In this document: piece by piece, positions 45,888-56,231 of the stretch
Position numbering within the stretch: position 1 is the stretch's first letter
Layout: each line of letters starts with the position of its first letter
Made by a program: the position numbers and the translations under genes
NCBI GenBank assembly: GCA_002633025.1
Contig: NMRB01001073.1
Coordinates: 156,964 to 220,963 of the forward strand
DNA length: 64,000 bases
DNA from: Notospermus geniculatus
Lineage: Eukaryota; Nemertea; Pilidiophora; Heteronemertea; Lineidae
Direction of reading: 5' to 3'
The notes under the pieces: model-generated
Told to the model about the DNA's origin: nothing
The model's input: only the letters and a program-made list of their open reading frames with translations
The model's database searches: none

Positions 45888-46320
45888 AAATAGGAATATG
45901 GAGAAAAAAACAAACAAAAATAAACTTCAATATTGCTGCAAATGTGATGGGAGGAGTCGATCAAAATATTAAGCGTTCTTCATTTTAATCTGCGAATTTA
46001 TTCCTCTCGCAAATAATTTATTCATTGATGGCATCACCAGATGTCGTTTTCTGAATTTTATTATTACCGGTACCTAATTATTACTAAAAGTCTGTAAGCA
46101 AGCACTCGTTTATATTGCCCATATCATTTTAATTCGAATCATTTGCTTTACAACGAATAGTGAGCTAAATTCATGATTAATATGCCTGCTAGTTGCTGAG
46201 TTTACGGGGGCTGAGGTTAAAGGGGCTGTTCACTTTCGGGACGATTTTCCCACCTAATTTTTCATTATTTTGCAGTTAATTTATTTTCACGAAAACTTCA
46301 GGCGAAATACCTTATAATGT
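45888..46320. repeat. Right member of mirrored repeat
   Basis: 45888-46175 is the inverse of 33690-33965 and 46204-46320 is the inverse of the fold-back arm around 33420-33530, in mirrored order around the Kolobok-like element. Confidence 0.7.
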
Positions 46321-46349
46321 GAACTACACAATGAAATAAGAACAAGTCG

Positions 46350-48655
46350 CCCAAGGGCGATGCGCTCAGCTGACATGTGAATTTGATTGATGAAGCAGTT
46401 CTCCAGTTATGGAACAGAATGCCCCATCCATAATCGCCACCTGTCATTTATTACATTTCATTACCTTTAGTTTGATACCAAACATGACTACCTTGGCTCA
46501 ACTGGTCTTTAAGTAGGTCAGTAGGTCATGGAAGTAGGTCACTTCAAACCTACACTTCATTACCTTTAGTTTGATACCAAACATGACTACCTTGGTTCAA
46601 CTAGTCTTTAAGTAGGTCACTAGGTCATGGAAGTAGGTCAGTTCAAACCTACATTTCATTACCTTTAGTTTGATACCAAACATGACTACCTTGGCTCAAC
46701 TGGTCTTTTAAGTAGGTCAGTAGGTCATGGAAGTAGGTCACTTCAAACCTACACTTCATTACCTTTAGTTTGATACCAAACATAACGACCTTGGTTCAAC
46801 TAGTCTTTAAAGTAGGTCACTAGGTCGTGGAAGTAGGTCAGTTCAAACCTACACTTCATTACCTTTAGTTTGATACCAAACATGACTACCTTGGCTCAAA
46901 TGGACTTTAAGTAGGTCAGTATGTCATGGAACTAGGTCAGTTCAAACCTACACTTGATTACCTTTAGTTTGATACCAAACATGACTACCTTGGCTCAACT
47001 GGTCTTTAAGTAGGTCACTAGGTCATGGAAATAGGTCAGTTCAAACCAACACTTCTTTTAGTTTGATAATAACAAACATAGGCCTAACTACCTTGGCTCA
47101 TCTGGGCTTTAAGTAGTCCAGTACTAACTCTCCGCCGGAATCGAAATCATGGACCCTCGCATCACATGGGAAGGGGTTAATAGGCCTATATCACTTATGA
47201 GTGGAGATGGATGTTGTATTAGACCTACTTGGTGACAATGGGTTAATACCAGGTATAGGCCTGCAATTCGTGGTGAAGTGAGATAGATATCTTTTGAGAC
47301 GCATTGGGTGGGAAGGAGTTAATATGGGAACCAATCCATGACTGACGTCACTAATGGTGGATGAAGTGAGAAAGGGCATATATCTGATCTGGCGATGCTC
47401 TCCACCATTCAATAGTAACTTGCCATTCAATACAACAGGGTGTTTTGACAGTCTCCGACAGTTCAACATGAACTTTCATGAGGAAGGATAAGCCGCGGCC
47501 GGGACAGAATTCGTCTCTTCTCGGTTTATCAAATGAGAACAAATAAGACAAAATCCATGACTGTCGCCGTGTCGCGTTTTTGAGAGCGATGTGTCCTGAA
47601 CTTCACCTGATGAAACCACGAGTTCCCTGCCCCTTCGTCGTTGATGGTCCCAATCAAACTAAAGACCTGTCATGCTATCGAAATGTGTGAAATAAAAGGA
47701 ATTTTTATTGTCATACGCAACAAAAACAGCCAGAGTCGGAGACTCGAAATGACGAATGAGAAGCCGATTAGAGATCGAGCAGTGAAAAGCGAGGGGCCGA
47801 CGATAGGCCTCATTCGGCTGATAGCACCAAAATTATCGTATCACTTCGTCGTTAATGGTCCCAATCAGACTAAATATGTATCAAATAATCTAAATATCTG
47901 AAATTTTAACAATTTCTAAGGCAGCACACTATGAAATCAGCCCGAGTCGACGACTTGGAATGACGTGCATGAAGCCGAGATCGCTGATGTCGGTTCGATC
48001 ATTGTGATTTTTTTCCAATATATATCGTCATATTTTGAACCCACTTGTGTCGTTTTGACGAAAAATAATTTCAGATATTGTTTGATGGTACTCTAAAATA
48101 CCACTCAGGTATGATTTCATAAGGCGATTGTCTATGACCATTGGGATTTTATGCGATGACCATAGGTATATTTCATCTCGATTCACTTTGTGCAAGCACC
48201 ACGACATTTCCCATGATTCCTCATTCCATGAACAAAAGAGCAGCCAACACGTCAAAGTAACTGGCGCGGGAAATTTAAATAGTGCTGTTTTCAATTTTGT
48301 CACCTAGCGCCCCCTGGAGAACAAATTTAGAATTAATTTCCATTGTACTTAGTGTACCAAAAATCAAGCTTCATACCCTATCAATTTCAGTTTGATATAT
48401 TGCCTGTGGACTGAGTTATTGGGGTTTTCCATTTTACGGAAAATGCCCCCTGGAGAGCAGAATGTACGTCAGATCGCAAAAATTTTTGGTCCTGTTTCGA
48501 GTCCTTCCTAGGGCCTATCACTCCACCGGCTTTCATGACCCTGGGCCTTGCGGTTGCGAAACGTGCCAGTTTAACGGACGCCAGACACACACACAGACGG
48601 ACGCCACTCAGTATACATATGACTAGCTCCGCTGACCTTTGGTCAGCTGAGCTAA
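46350..48655 (+). mobile_element. Helitron/pearl-like non-autonomous element (tentative)
   Basis: Starts TCGCCCAAGGGCGATGCG, with GCTCAGCTGAC close by; ends with a GCTGACC-TTT-GGTCAGC hairpin five bases before CTAA (CTRR-type end). The interior has 99-bp tandem repeats, then unique sequence ending in ACACACAGACGGACGCC. This matches the layout of pearl/HINE elements known from bivalves and sea urchins. No Rep/helicase frame. Confidence 0.45.
46450..47115 (+). repeat. Minisatellite, ~6.5 copies of a 99-100-bp unit
   Basis: TTACCTTTAG begins units at 46461, 46560, 46659, 46759, 46859 and 46958. Each unit has GATACCAAACATGACTACC and AAGTAGGTCA half-sites. The last unit is degenerate and carries a TAGGCCTA insertion (47079-47086). 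Confidence 0.9.
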
Positions 48656-48732
48656 AAATGAATGTGACATAGATTTCTTCAATCATAATGTAATCAGTTG
48701 GTTTTCTTGTCCCTCGTGAGGTCAACTAAATC

Positions 48733-48863
48733 TAAGGCTGAGTTTACATCGAGGCACAGGCGACACGAACACGCAGGCCAACAATGACTTCACAAAGGAT
48801 TCATCCCCATGAAACCTTTGTTCGTGCTCGTGTCGTGTGTGCCTCGATGTAAACTCAGCCTTA
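48733..48863. mobile_element. Fold-back MITE (family A, type 2 arms)
   Basis: TAAGGCTGAGTTTACATCGA and complement at the ends; same arms and core as 15972-16105. A further half copy follows at about 48890-48935. Confidence 0.8.
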
Positions 48864-48989
48864 GGTTGAAGTTGAAATGCCAAACATGCCCTGCGTGTTC
48901 GTGTCACGTGTGCCGCGATGTAAACGCAGCCTTAGGTTAAGTTGAAATGAACAGTTGAAGTCTCCAACCCATCATGTGTGATGTAAACA

Positions 48990-49160
48990 AGAGCACATGG
49001 CTTTACCAACATGACCAATGTGCCGCGGTTATAAATCAAAATGATCCATTCACCTGGCTGAATGTACCAGAAGAAAATATGACAAGTGTTAAATCGAAAT
49101 GTTCCTCGGCAAGGCTTGAGTTCCAGGTACCCAGACACCTGATCACACCATGTTCAGAGA
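48990..49160. repeat. Inverted copy of the repeat at 17645-17810
   Basis: GTACCCAGACACCTGATCAC and the AAATCGAAATGTTCC block match in reverse. Confidence 0.7.
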
Positions 49161-49172
49161 TATTAGAGAGGT

Positions 49173-50670
49173 TAAGATCTTGAAGGCGAACGACAAACGT
49201 GAACGACGTCATTGTCGTTCCCGTGAAAAATTTGCGTATATCTGGTTAAGAAGTGAATTAACCAGGAACGCGAACGTCATCTATTGTTTAAGTATTTGGG
49301 CATGCATTGTACGTGTGGCAGCAGTGATTTTCCAGTAATGCCAAATGGAATTGAAGTATTTCATGGTTTTATCCACAAACGACACCCATGCGACCCAAAT
49401 TGATTCGCGTTCTTATGCCATGTTCAAACGACAAATCGCCTCTTCCGAGAACGCAATGGGTGGCGAGAAGCAGTGACGCAATGCCAGACTTTATTGGCCA
49501 CGGTTTGTAGTTATCCAAGGTACAAAAAGCACAAAATTGACACACTAAATGATAATAAACAAGAAGTCAATCTCCAGAATTCACGAATTTTCGACCCCAA
49601 CCGGGGTCTTTTTCAAGTGGAACTTTACAATCTGAAACTCTAGAAAAGACTGAGCTGAAACCCGAATGTAGAACTACATAGCCTGTGTAGACAGGGCAAA
49701 CAAGCAATTAAGGAAAGAATAGCGACCAAGCCCCAAAGGTGGCCGCTGGACAATTAAGGAGAAACTAATTCAGCTGAAAAGAAGGGTTGAATAACTGCAG
49801 GGCCTCTCAGTCTGACCACAAGCAGAGTGTAGGTAACTGGCGCAGAGCTTCATTTGGCTGAACATGCTGAAAGAAAGTTTATAAATTAATAAATATGACT
49901 TGTGTAATACGTAACAAGCACAAAGCGAAAAGATGCACAATATATATTCCTTTATATTCCTTTACCTTTGTGCATCTTTTCGCTTTGTGCTTGTTACGTA
50001 TTACACAAGTCATATTTATTAATTTATAAACTTTCTTTCAGCATGTTCAGCCAAATGAAGCTCTGCGCCAGTTACCTACACTCTGCTTGTGGTCAGACTG
50101 AGAGGCCCTGCAGTTATTCAACCCTTCTTTTCAGCTGAATTAGTTTCTCCTTAATTGTCCAGCGGCCATCTTTGGGGCTTGGTCGCTATTCTTTCCTTAA
50201 TTGCTTGTTTGCCCTGTCTACACAGGCTATGTAGTTCTACATTCGGGTTTCAGCTCAGTCTTTTCTAGAGTTTCAGATTGTAAAGTTCCACTTGAAAAAG
50301 ACCCCGGTTGGGGTCGAAAATTCGTGAATTCTGGAGATTGACTTCTTGTTTATTATCTTGTTTGTAGTTATCCAATGGGAAAAGTGTTGCCGGCATAATT
50401 GAGCGTGGCCTGACTGACCCCTCTACAAACATTACATCATGCATATTGGATTCATTCCTTGAATGTGGGGTTCACAGCCAAGACCTCCTTAAGAAGATTT
50501 GTCTAGGCTATTCATTCTGATTACCTAAGCCCAACACCTCCTTCAGGACAATAGATTTCGGAAGAGGAATTCCTGTACAAGAAACGGCGTTCGAACGCGA
50601 CTGGGTTTGCCACGTGGCTGCCTACTGACGTCACTCGCGTTCATGTTTGTCGTTCGCGGTCAAGATCTTA
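49173..50670. mobile_element. Element with TAAGATCTTGA...CGAACGACAAAC ends, interrupted
   Basis: Inverted ends TAAGATCTTGA(A/C) followed by GCGAACGACAAAC(G/A)TGAACG; the Penelope-derived palindrome (49519-50359) is inserted within it. No coding frame. Confidence 0.65.
49519..50359. mobile_element. Penelope-like terminal repeats, head-to-head palindrome
   Basis: Arms 49551-49942 and 49970-50357 are almost perfect complements (about 390 bp), with a 27-nt spacer. The 16-bp sequence GTTTGTAGTTATCCAA flanks it on both sides (49503-49518, 50360-50375) as a target duplication. The arm end AAGACCCCGGTTGGGGTCG and the TCTAGAGTTTCAGATTG block recur at 62640-62740, downstream of Penelope GIY-YIG remnants. 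Confidence 0.8.
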
Positions 50671-50699
50671 CCTCACTATTACGTCAAATAGCCAGGAAA

Positions 50700-50890
50700 C
50701 GTGCCACAAAATGGCAAATGTTTCAACTTTGACCTCTGTGACCTTGAAAAGCAGGTCAAATCAAAACCCCTTTACATATGTCATGTATTCTCATTAGATG
50801 CATCCGTGAGGAAAACTTGAAAATGATCCAGACGTTAAGTTAAGGAATAATTGGAATTTGGTGGCCAGGCTAAGAATCGAATGGGGCTAT
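50700..50890 (-). repeat. Dispersed AGGTCA-rich repeat, inverted
   Basis: Contains CTCTGTGACCTTGAAAAG(C)AGGTCAAATC, CATATGTCATGTATTCTCAT and GGCCAGGCTAAGAATCGA, the complement of the unit at 15430-15895. Confidence 0.7.
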
Positions 50891-51794
50891 CCAGGGAAAA
50901 CTAAACCGCCAGATGGCTCTGCTGTACTATAAGTCCTAGTGTCACTGTTTGCAACATGGCAGAGTATGGAAAGTGGACTGTTCAGAAACTTAAAGATGAG
51001 TTCTCAAACAGATGAGCGTCAGTTACAGGCAGAAACAGGCAGAAAAAGTGGTCTAATCATTTAACCTCAGATGCCTCCATCAGTGACGTAATCATCATAT
51101 CAGACTTGATATTTTGTCCATCACTCTCTTATTGAAGCACAAATCGGCTCCTATAACCAGTTAACACCCAGAGCAATAGAAACAAGTTCTACCCTTAGGT
51201 TTTTATACCCTAGAAATCAAACGAGCTGATTATTTTTGATCTGAGATGTTTGGGCCCGAAATTTGATATTTTGAGATTACTTGCCACACTGTCAACTGAT
51301 CAACATGAAACAAGTCTAAATTCATGCCTGCTTATCCAAGGACAGGACTGTGGTAAAATTCTCAGCCTCATGTGTCCGGGTGATTGAGATAACATGAAAT
51401 TTTGGTATTTTCAAACTTGATAATTTGCAATATCTCTGCCCGTGGTTGAGGTAGATACATGATATCACCCACACTTAGGTTATTGAGCATGCACATTTCG
51501 ATTATGCAATGACCTTGATGATCAGGTCAAGGTCAAACTTGATAATTTGAAATGTCTCTGTCTGTGGTAGCAGTGGATGTTTGATAAAACCCGTATTTGA
51601 GTTGTTTAGGATGCCAATTTCGATTATGTAATAACCCTGATGATCATAGGTCAAGGTCAAGGTCAGAGGTCAAGGTCAAACTTCCCAAAGAACTGACAAA
51701 CAATGAAACTCACTGAACAGAAAGTGGATAGTATAACTTATAGTACAGTAGAGACCCCTATTATCGAGAGGTTGAAATATATTCTGGATGGCCC
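50891..51794. other. Non-coding, with AAGGTCAAACTTGATAATTTG repeats
   Basis: Short direct repeats around 51400-51690 (GATAATTTG(C/A)AATGTCTCTG and GGTCAAGGTCA). No coding support. Confidence 0.5.
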
Positions 51795-52100
51795 CATAGG
51801 ACCGAGACTTGGTATCACAGGTCAGCTGACATAGGGCTGTATGTGTACCAAGTCAATAGCCCTAGCAGTTACGAAACGTGCCACCAAATGGCAAAATTTC
51901 GAGCTTTGATCTCTGTGACCTTGAAATGTAGGTCAAGTCAAAAACCTATTATGACGATGTATCCTCATTAGAAGCACCAATGATAATAATTTCGAGGCGA
52001 TCCAGTCATTAATTCAGGCGTTATTGCACTTTTTGTATTTTCGGTTTTGGCCACGTGATGGCGAACCCAAGAATCAAATCGGATCAAATCAATAACTCCA
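51795..52100 (-). repeat. Dispersed AGGTCA-rich repeat, inverted
   Basis: GACTTGGTATCACAGGTCA, CGAAACGTGCCACCAAATGG and GTTATTGCACTTTTTGTA match the complement of 15430-15895 in order. Confidence 0.75.
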
Positions 52101-52121
52101 GCGGTTAAGAAAAGTGCCCCC

Positions 52122-52370
52122 TAAAGCATGGCGCACACGAGCGACTAAAAATGGGGCGACTACCGATGCGACTACTAGGTCGCATGCGATAATTACCTTT
52201 GAGGTCGATCAGTGATGTCATCCGCGACATCACTGATCTCCCAGTGAAGCATTTGTCGCAAACGAGTCAAAAAAAATTTAAAAACTAAAAATATATTCAG
52301 TCGCTCCTGTAGTCGCAAGGCTAGTCTCCTAGAAAATCGCTCAAAAAATCGTTCGTGTGCGCCATGCTTA
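52122..52370. mobile_element. Fold-back MITE with TAAAGCATGGCGC ends
   Basis: TAAAGCATGGCGCACACGA at the left and its complement at the right; the centre GTGATGTC...GACATCAC also pairs. A second left end (TAAAGCATGGCGCGCACAAG) begins at once at 52369. Confidence 0.8.
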
Positions 52371-52399
52371 AAGCATGGCGCGCACAAGCGACAAAATCA

Positions 52400-53095
52400 A
52401 GGCGACTGCCGGCAAGACTGCCAAAACGACCAGAAATCTGATAGATTTCTCCCCATGTCTGCGGCAAAACGTCGTCCCAACCGACTGGTCGCTTTGGTCG
52501 ACCGACTAATCAGTTTCTACCTGATCGGTTCAGGTGGTCGTTGCATCATATCACAGTGCAGAGAATCGCGACGTCACGTCACACCAGGCCCCGTCAGTTC
52601 CGCGAATCGGCGCACGTCGGCGCTAGCGTTCGCTGGGCTTCACCATTCGCAGTGAAGACATGTGCGATTTCGTAGAATTTCTACAGTAGCTGGTAGCAGC
52701 TGCCATTCTGTGGTAGAGGATGGAATTAGTAACCAACATGGCTGACACTGAAGCAGCCGATGGAGAAAATAATGCAAATAAACGCTTATAAACCGACTTC
52801 AATATGACGAAGATGAGCCGAGGTCAACATCGCGAGAATTACTTAGTCCACTTTGCACGCTACAAATCGGTCGCTTGGTGAGTGTTTATGAAAAAAAAAC
52901 AAAAAATAGACAGGTGGTGGCAGGCACTCGACTTGTCTCATGCAGATTTTCAGGCTGCTTCGTGCAGGGAGTTTCAAAAAAATATGCGTCGAAAAGTTGA
53001 CACACGAAATTATTCAGTACTCTCGGTAAAGGCGCGTGCTTGTTTGGCCTAATATGGCGGCCATTTCATTAGGGCGAATGGTAAAATGGCTACAG
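52400..53095. other. Non-coding stretch, nothing recognised
   Basis: Includes the rest of a second MITE copy (CGACTGCCGGCAAG...); no coding frame supported. Confidence 0.4.
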
Positions 53096-53099
53096 ATAG

Positions 53100-53430
53100 A
53101 GTCCAACAGTTAGGGTTAGGCTTCAACATGTTAGACAGGAACAGATAGGCCTACGGGACGATAGGAAAGTAGGCCATCAGGGGTTAACATGTTAGACAGG
53201 TACGGGTAGGCCTACGGGAGGATAGGAAACTAGGCCTAGGTTTGGTGCTGAGAACAGTGCAACTGCTATCTGCCCAGTAACGCCCAGCAACAGACATTCC
53301 ATCTAGGGTTCCATTACCTGGGGTTAAGGCCCTACCCCAGGTTAGGGCTAGGGTTAGCCCCGGGCTAGGGTTAGGCTCTGGGTTGTCATTAGGGTTGAAG
53401 CTTAGGTTAGAAGGAGTTTTGAGTTAGGGT
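53100..53430. repeat. Interstitial degenerate TTAGGG repeats
   Basis: Repeated TTAGGG, CTAGGGTTAG and GGTTAGGCT variants, mainly at 53325-53430 and weaker at 53105. Orientation is opposite to the CCCTAA block at the window start. Confidence 0.6.
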
Positions 53431-53484
53431 TGAGCCATGTTCAGTTGCCTCCAGAATGAGCGCCTTGGCACCAGTTTTGCTTGC

Positions 53485-53615
53485 AATTAATCAGATACCA
53501 CTGCCAGATTTTGTGCTCTGCAGTGTCTAGGCCTACGTCAGGTTCGGCGCTTTCATTGCAGTGGTGACCTCCGGATGTGACTACGGGCAGTAGGCGATCT
53601 CGGCAGGTTTGGTAG
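53485..53615. repeat. Direct repeat, diverged second copy at 54405-54545
   Basis: Both contain GCAG(T/C)GTCTAGGCCTACGTC, AGGTTCGGCGC and TTCATTGCAGTGGTGA in order. Confidence 0.7.
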
Positions 53616-54404
53616 CGCTGTGAAGTAACATTCAGATTGCAGCTTAACCCAAAATGTCCTTAATTCTAACTCCAGCCATTCAAATTATACCTCAATCCTA
53701 TCGTTAATATCATTAATTCTAGCCTCAAATACAATGAAACAGGTTTTACGAAGTTACCCACATGAATTGCCCTAGTCAGTCGTCTTTTGAGGAGTTACCC
53801 TCGTTCCTCTTCGTGTCCGACTTCCCGGTCAAAATACGGCATCCACGCCATGCGATATATACAGTACTGTGCAGTACTATTTTCTCTTCCAACATGCGAA
53901 AATTCAGTCACAGAGATGTGCTAGTTTGGTCACCAGAGCCAATTTACTCACTGAAGCGGCAGAGCTTGCTCGCCAGCCAGTTTGGCGAGATTGACCCGGC
54001 GGTTGTATACAGTGGTACAGCGAGACTGAAATCAGTCAAGTTAGCATGGTTTTGTCTTGTGCTTGCTTCGAATAATTCCAATCTACCTAGTGTTTCATAT
54101 TTGGCCAATTATTACACTCGCTGTCATCGGATTAAAGAGATATCATCAATTTTAATACGTACTACTTTACAGTGCATGGTGCGCATTAATACATAACTTC
54201 AATCTTTTGCCAGTGGCCGCCAGTGGCGCGTGCATCAGACACCCATCCCTGCTTAGATCACGGCACCGTCTAGACTTGGTAAATGAGCTAGGCCCTGCTG
54301 TCAAACGGCCCATTCAGATACCCTTGCAGTCAGATACCCTCCCCGATTAGATCACCTCGGCGCCAAGGCTTGGTAAACTAGCTAGGCCTAGCGCCCTCCC
54401 ACGC
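53616..54404. other. Non-coding stretch between the direct repeats
   Basis: One 144-codon frame (53762-54196) has no recognisable motif and no splice support. Confidence 0.35.
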
Positions 54405-54570
54405 ATTAATCACATACCACCACCCACCCACCCCCGCGCCAGATTCTGCGCCCTGCAGCGTCTAGGCCTACGTCAGGTTCGGCGCCGCTTCATTGCAGTG
54501 GTGAACTTCGGAACTACGCGAAATGTGCAATCTCGGGAGGTTTGGCCGCGCTGTGTATAATGCGGACTAT

Positions 54571-54765
54571 TTATGCTATGAGAAAACCTATGTCTGGATC
54601 TCCCTTGTGTTTAGCAAGGCCATTCGTTCCGAAATGAATTACCACGAATTCAATTTTTCCCTTGCAAATTTGTTGTCTATCAGCTATGTCAATAAGTTCA
54701 CAGATTCTGTCAGCAGTATAACCAGAGTTGGCAATGACCTTACACGCTGGGTCATTCACGGTCAA
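54571..54765 (-). pseudogene. Retroelement esterase-like (SGNH) fragment, antisense
   Basis: The minus strand reads DRICELIDIADRQ and FVVIHFGTNGL, resembling the IHVGTNDL block of SGNH-like domains found in some retroelement proteins. It is opposite to the adjoining LINE. Short and uncertain. Confidence 0.35.
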
Positions 54766-55927
54766 GTGTACATCAGACCGCTTTTAGAATATGGTGATGT
54801 GGTGTGGGACTGCATCCCTGATTATTTAGTTGATAGAATAGAGAAGATCCAAATCGAATGTCTCAGGGTTATCTCAGGCCTGACCATAAGTTGTCCTACT
54901 GCCAGACTCCTAAAAGAAACCGGTTACGAACCTCTAAGAACAAGACGTCTGAAACACCGACTAACCATGTTGTTCAAAATAAGAAATCAACTTTGCCCTG
55001 AAAATCTTACTGAGCTTTTACCAAATACTCCCCAGGATATACACACACATAACCTCAGAAACGTCCAAGCCTATCACCCTTATTCTTGCCACACTAATGC
55101 CTTTAAAAACTCTTTCTTTCCTGCGACAGTAACCGATTGGAACACCTTGCCGAACCACTGTAAAATCCAACAAACAACAGTCTCGTTCAAAAAATCATTA
55201 CAATCCCTGTACCCAATACAACCCGTCCCTCCTTGGTATTCAAATGGTAGAAGAGAATCGAATGTTATATTAGCAAGAATCAGAAATGGCTGTAGTAACC
55301 TAAACGATCACATGTACAAGAATTTTGTGTCAAATAACCCACATTGTAATTACCACGTGACTTGTATTGAAAATGCACTTCATTATTTTTTTGAATGTAA
55401 TAAATTCGTGCGTGAGAGGGCTCATTTGTTGGACGGCATTGCTCTGGACTTTGCCCAGTTTATGCAGGGGGCTGCTCTCCCTACCATTAACATAAACCTA
55501 CTTCTATGTGGCAGTGATATTCTTCCAGCTTATGTAAATGAACTTGTAAGTAACGCCAAAAGGGTGAATGTCGTCCTGGGTACCCCTAAATGGTACCCAG
55601 GTCCAACCTGGGTATCCCTAAATGGCACCCAGGTACATACTGGGTACCCTTTAGGAACCTAAAGGATACCCAGTTTGCGAGCATGACGAGCTGAACGGTA
55701 AAAGTACCATCAACCTGGATTCCAGGTACATGTATCTCACCAGGCGGAAATTTCAAACTGGGTATCCTTTAGGTTCCTAAAGGGTACCCAGTACGTACCT
55801 GGGTGCCATTTAGGGATACCTAGGTTGGACCTGGGTACCCTTTAGGGGTACCCAGGACGACATTCACCCTTTTGGCGTAAGTAACCGCGTCTGTAATTTT
55901 ATAAGAGAAACGAAAAGATTTTTGTAG
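54766..55927 (+). pseudogene. Second LINE, RT thumb and C-terminal region, MITE-interrupted
   Basis: From YIRPLLEYGDVVWDC through DRIEKIQIECLRVISGLT and TGYEPLRTRRLKHRL to a C-terminal H/C-containing FFEC region. This is the conserved tail of CR1/L2/jockey-group ORF2; palm motifs and endonuclease are missing. The frame is cut at 55554 by a MITE; beyond the duplicated GTAAGTAAC it resumes at 55886 and ends at a TAG at 55925-55927. Different lineage from the LINE at 9046. Confidence 0.8.
55555..55876. mobile_element. Fold-back MITE with 9-bp target duplication
   Basis: Ends GCCAAAAGGGTGAATGTCG and complement; arms of about 120 bp contain repeated CTGGGTAYCC and CCTTTAGG units. GTAAGTAAC flanks both sides (55546-55554, 55877-55885). 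Interrupts the LINE frame. Core AATGTCGTCCTGGGTA links it to 20256-21674. Confidence 0.85.
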
Positions 55928-56231
55928 TATGTAAAATGGCACCAGTAACGTACGTACAAGTATAATACAAATGTATAGGAAAGTGAAATTTGCACCTGCA
56001 CGTCATGCACGTTTTCTTTCTTCCACACGCCATCTTACTGTCCATTTATTTTCTTGTCACTCTTGGGGTATGGCGATTTTAAGTACCATTTACTTGTGAG
56101 CCATATTCCTTATTGATTTATTCTCAATAAACACCCATATATAGCAAGTGTACACAGTTTGAGGCCCCAAACACAAGCTTTGTAGCCTCACTATTCATTG
56201 TTTGACCTCTTTGTTTTGGGGTTGAGGTGCT

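Noticed and set aside
46450-47115. CRISPR-like array
   Set aside because: Units are contiguous ~99-bp tandem repeats without unique spacers, in eukaryotic DNA.
53762-54196. 144-codon gene
   Set aside because: No motif, low-complexity support or splice context; lies between transposon remnants.
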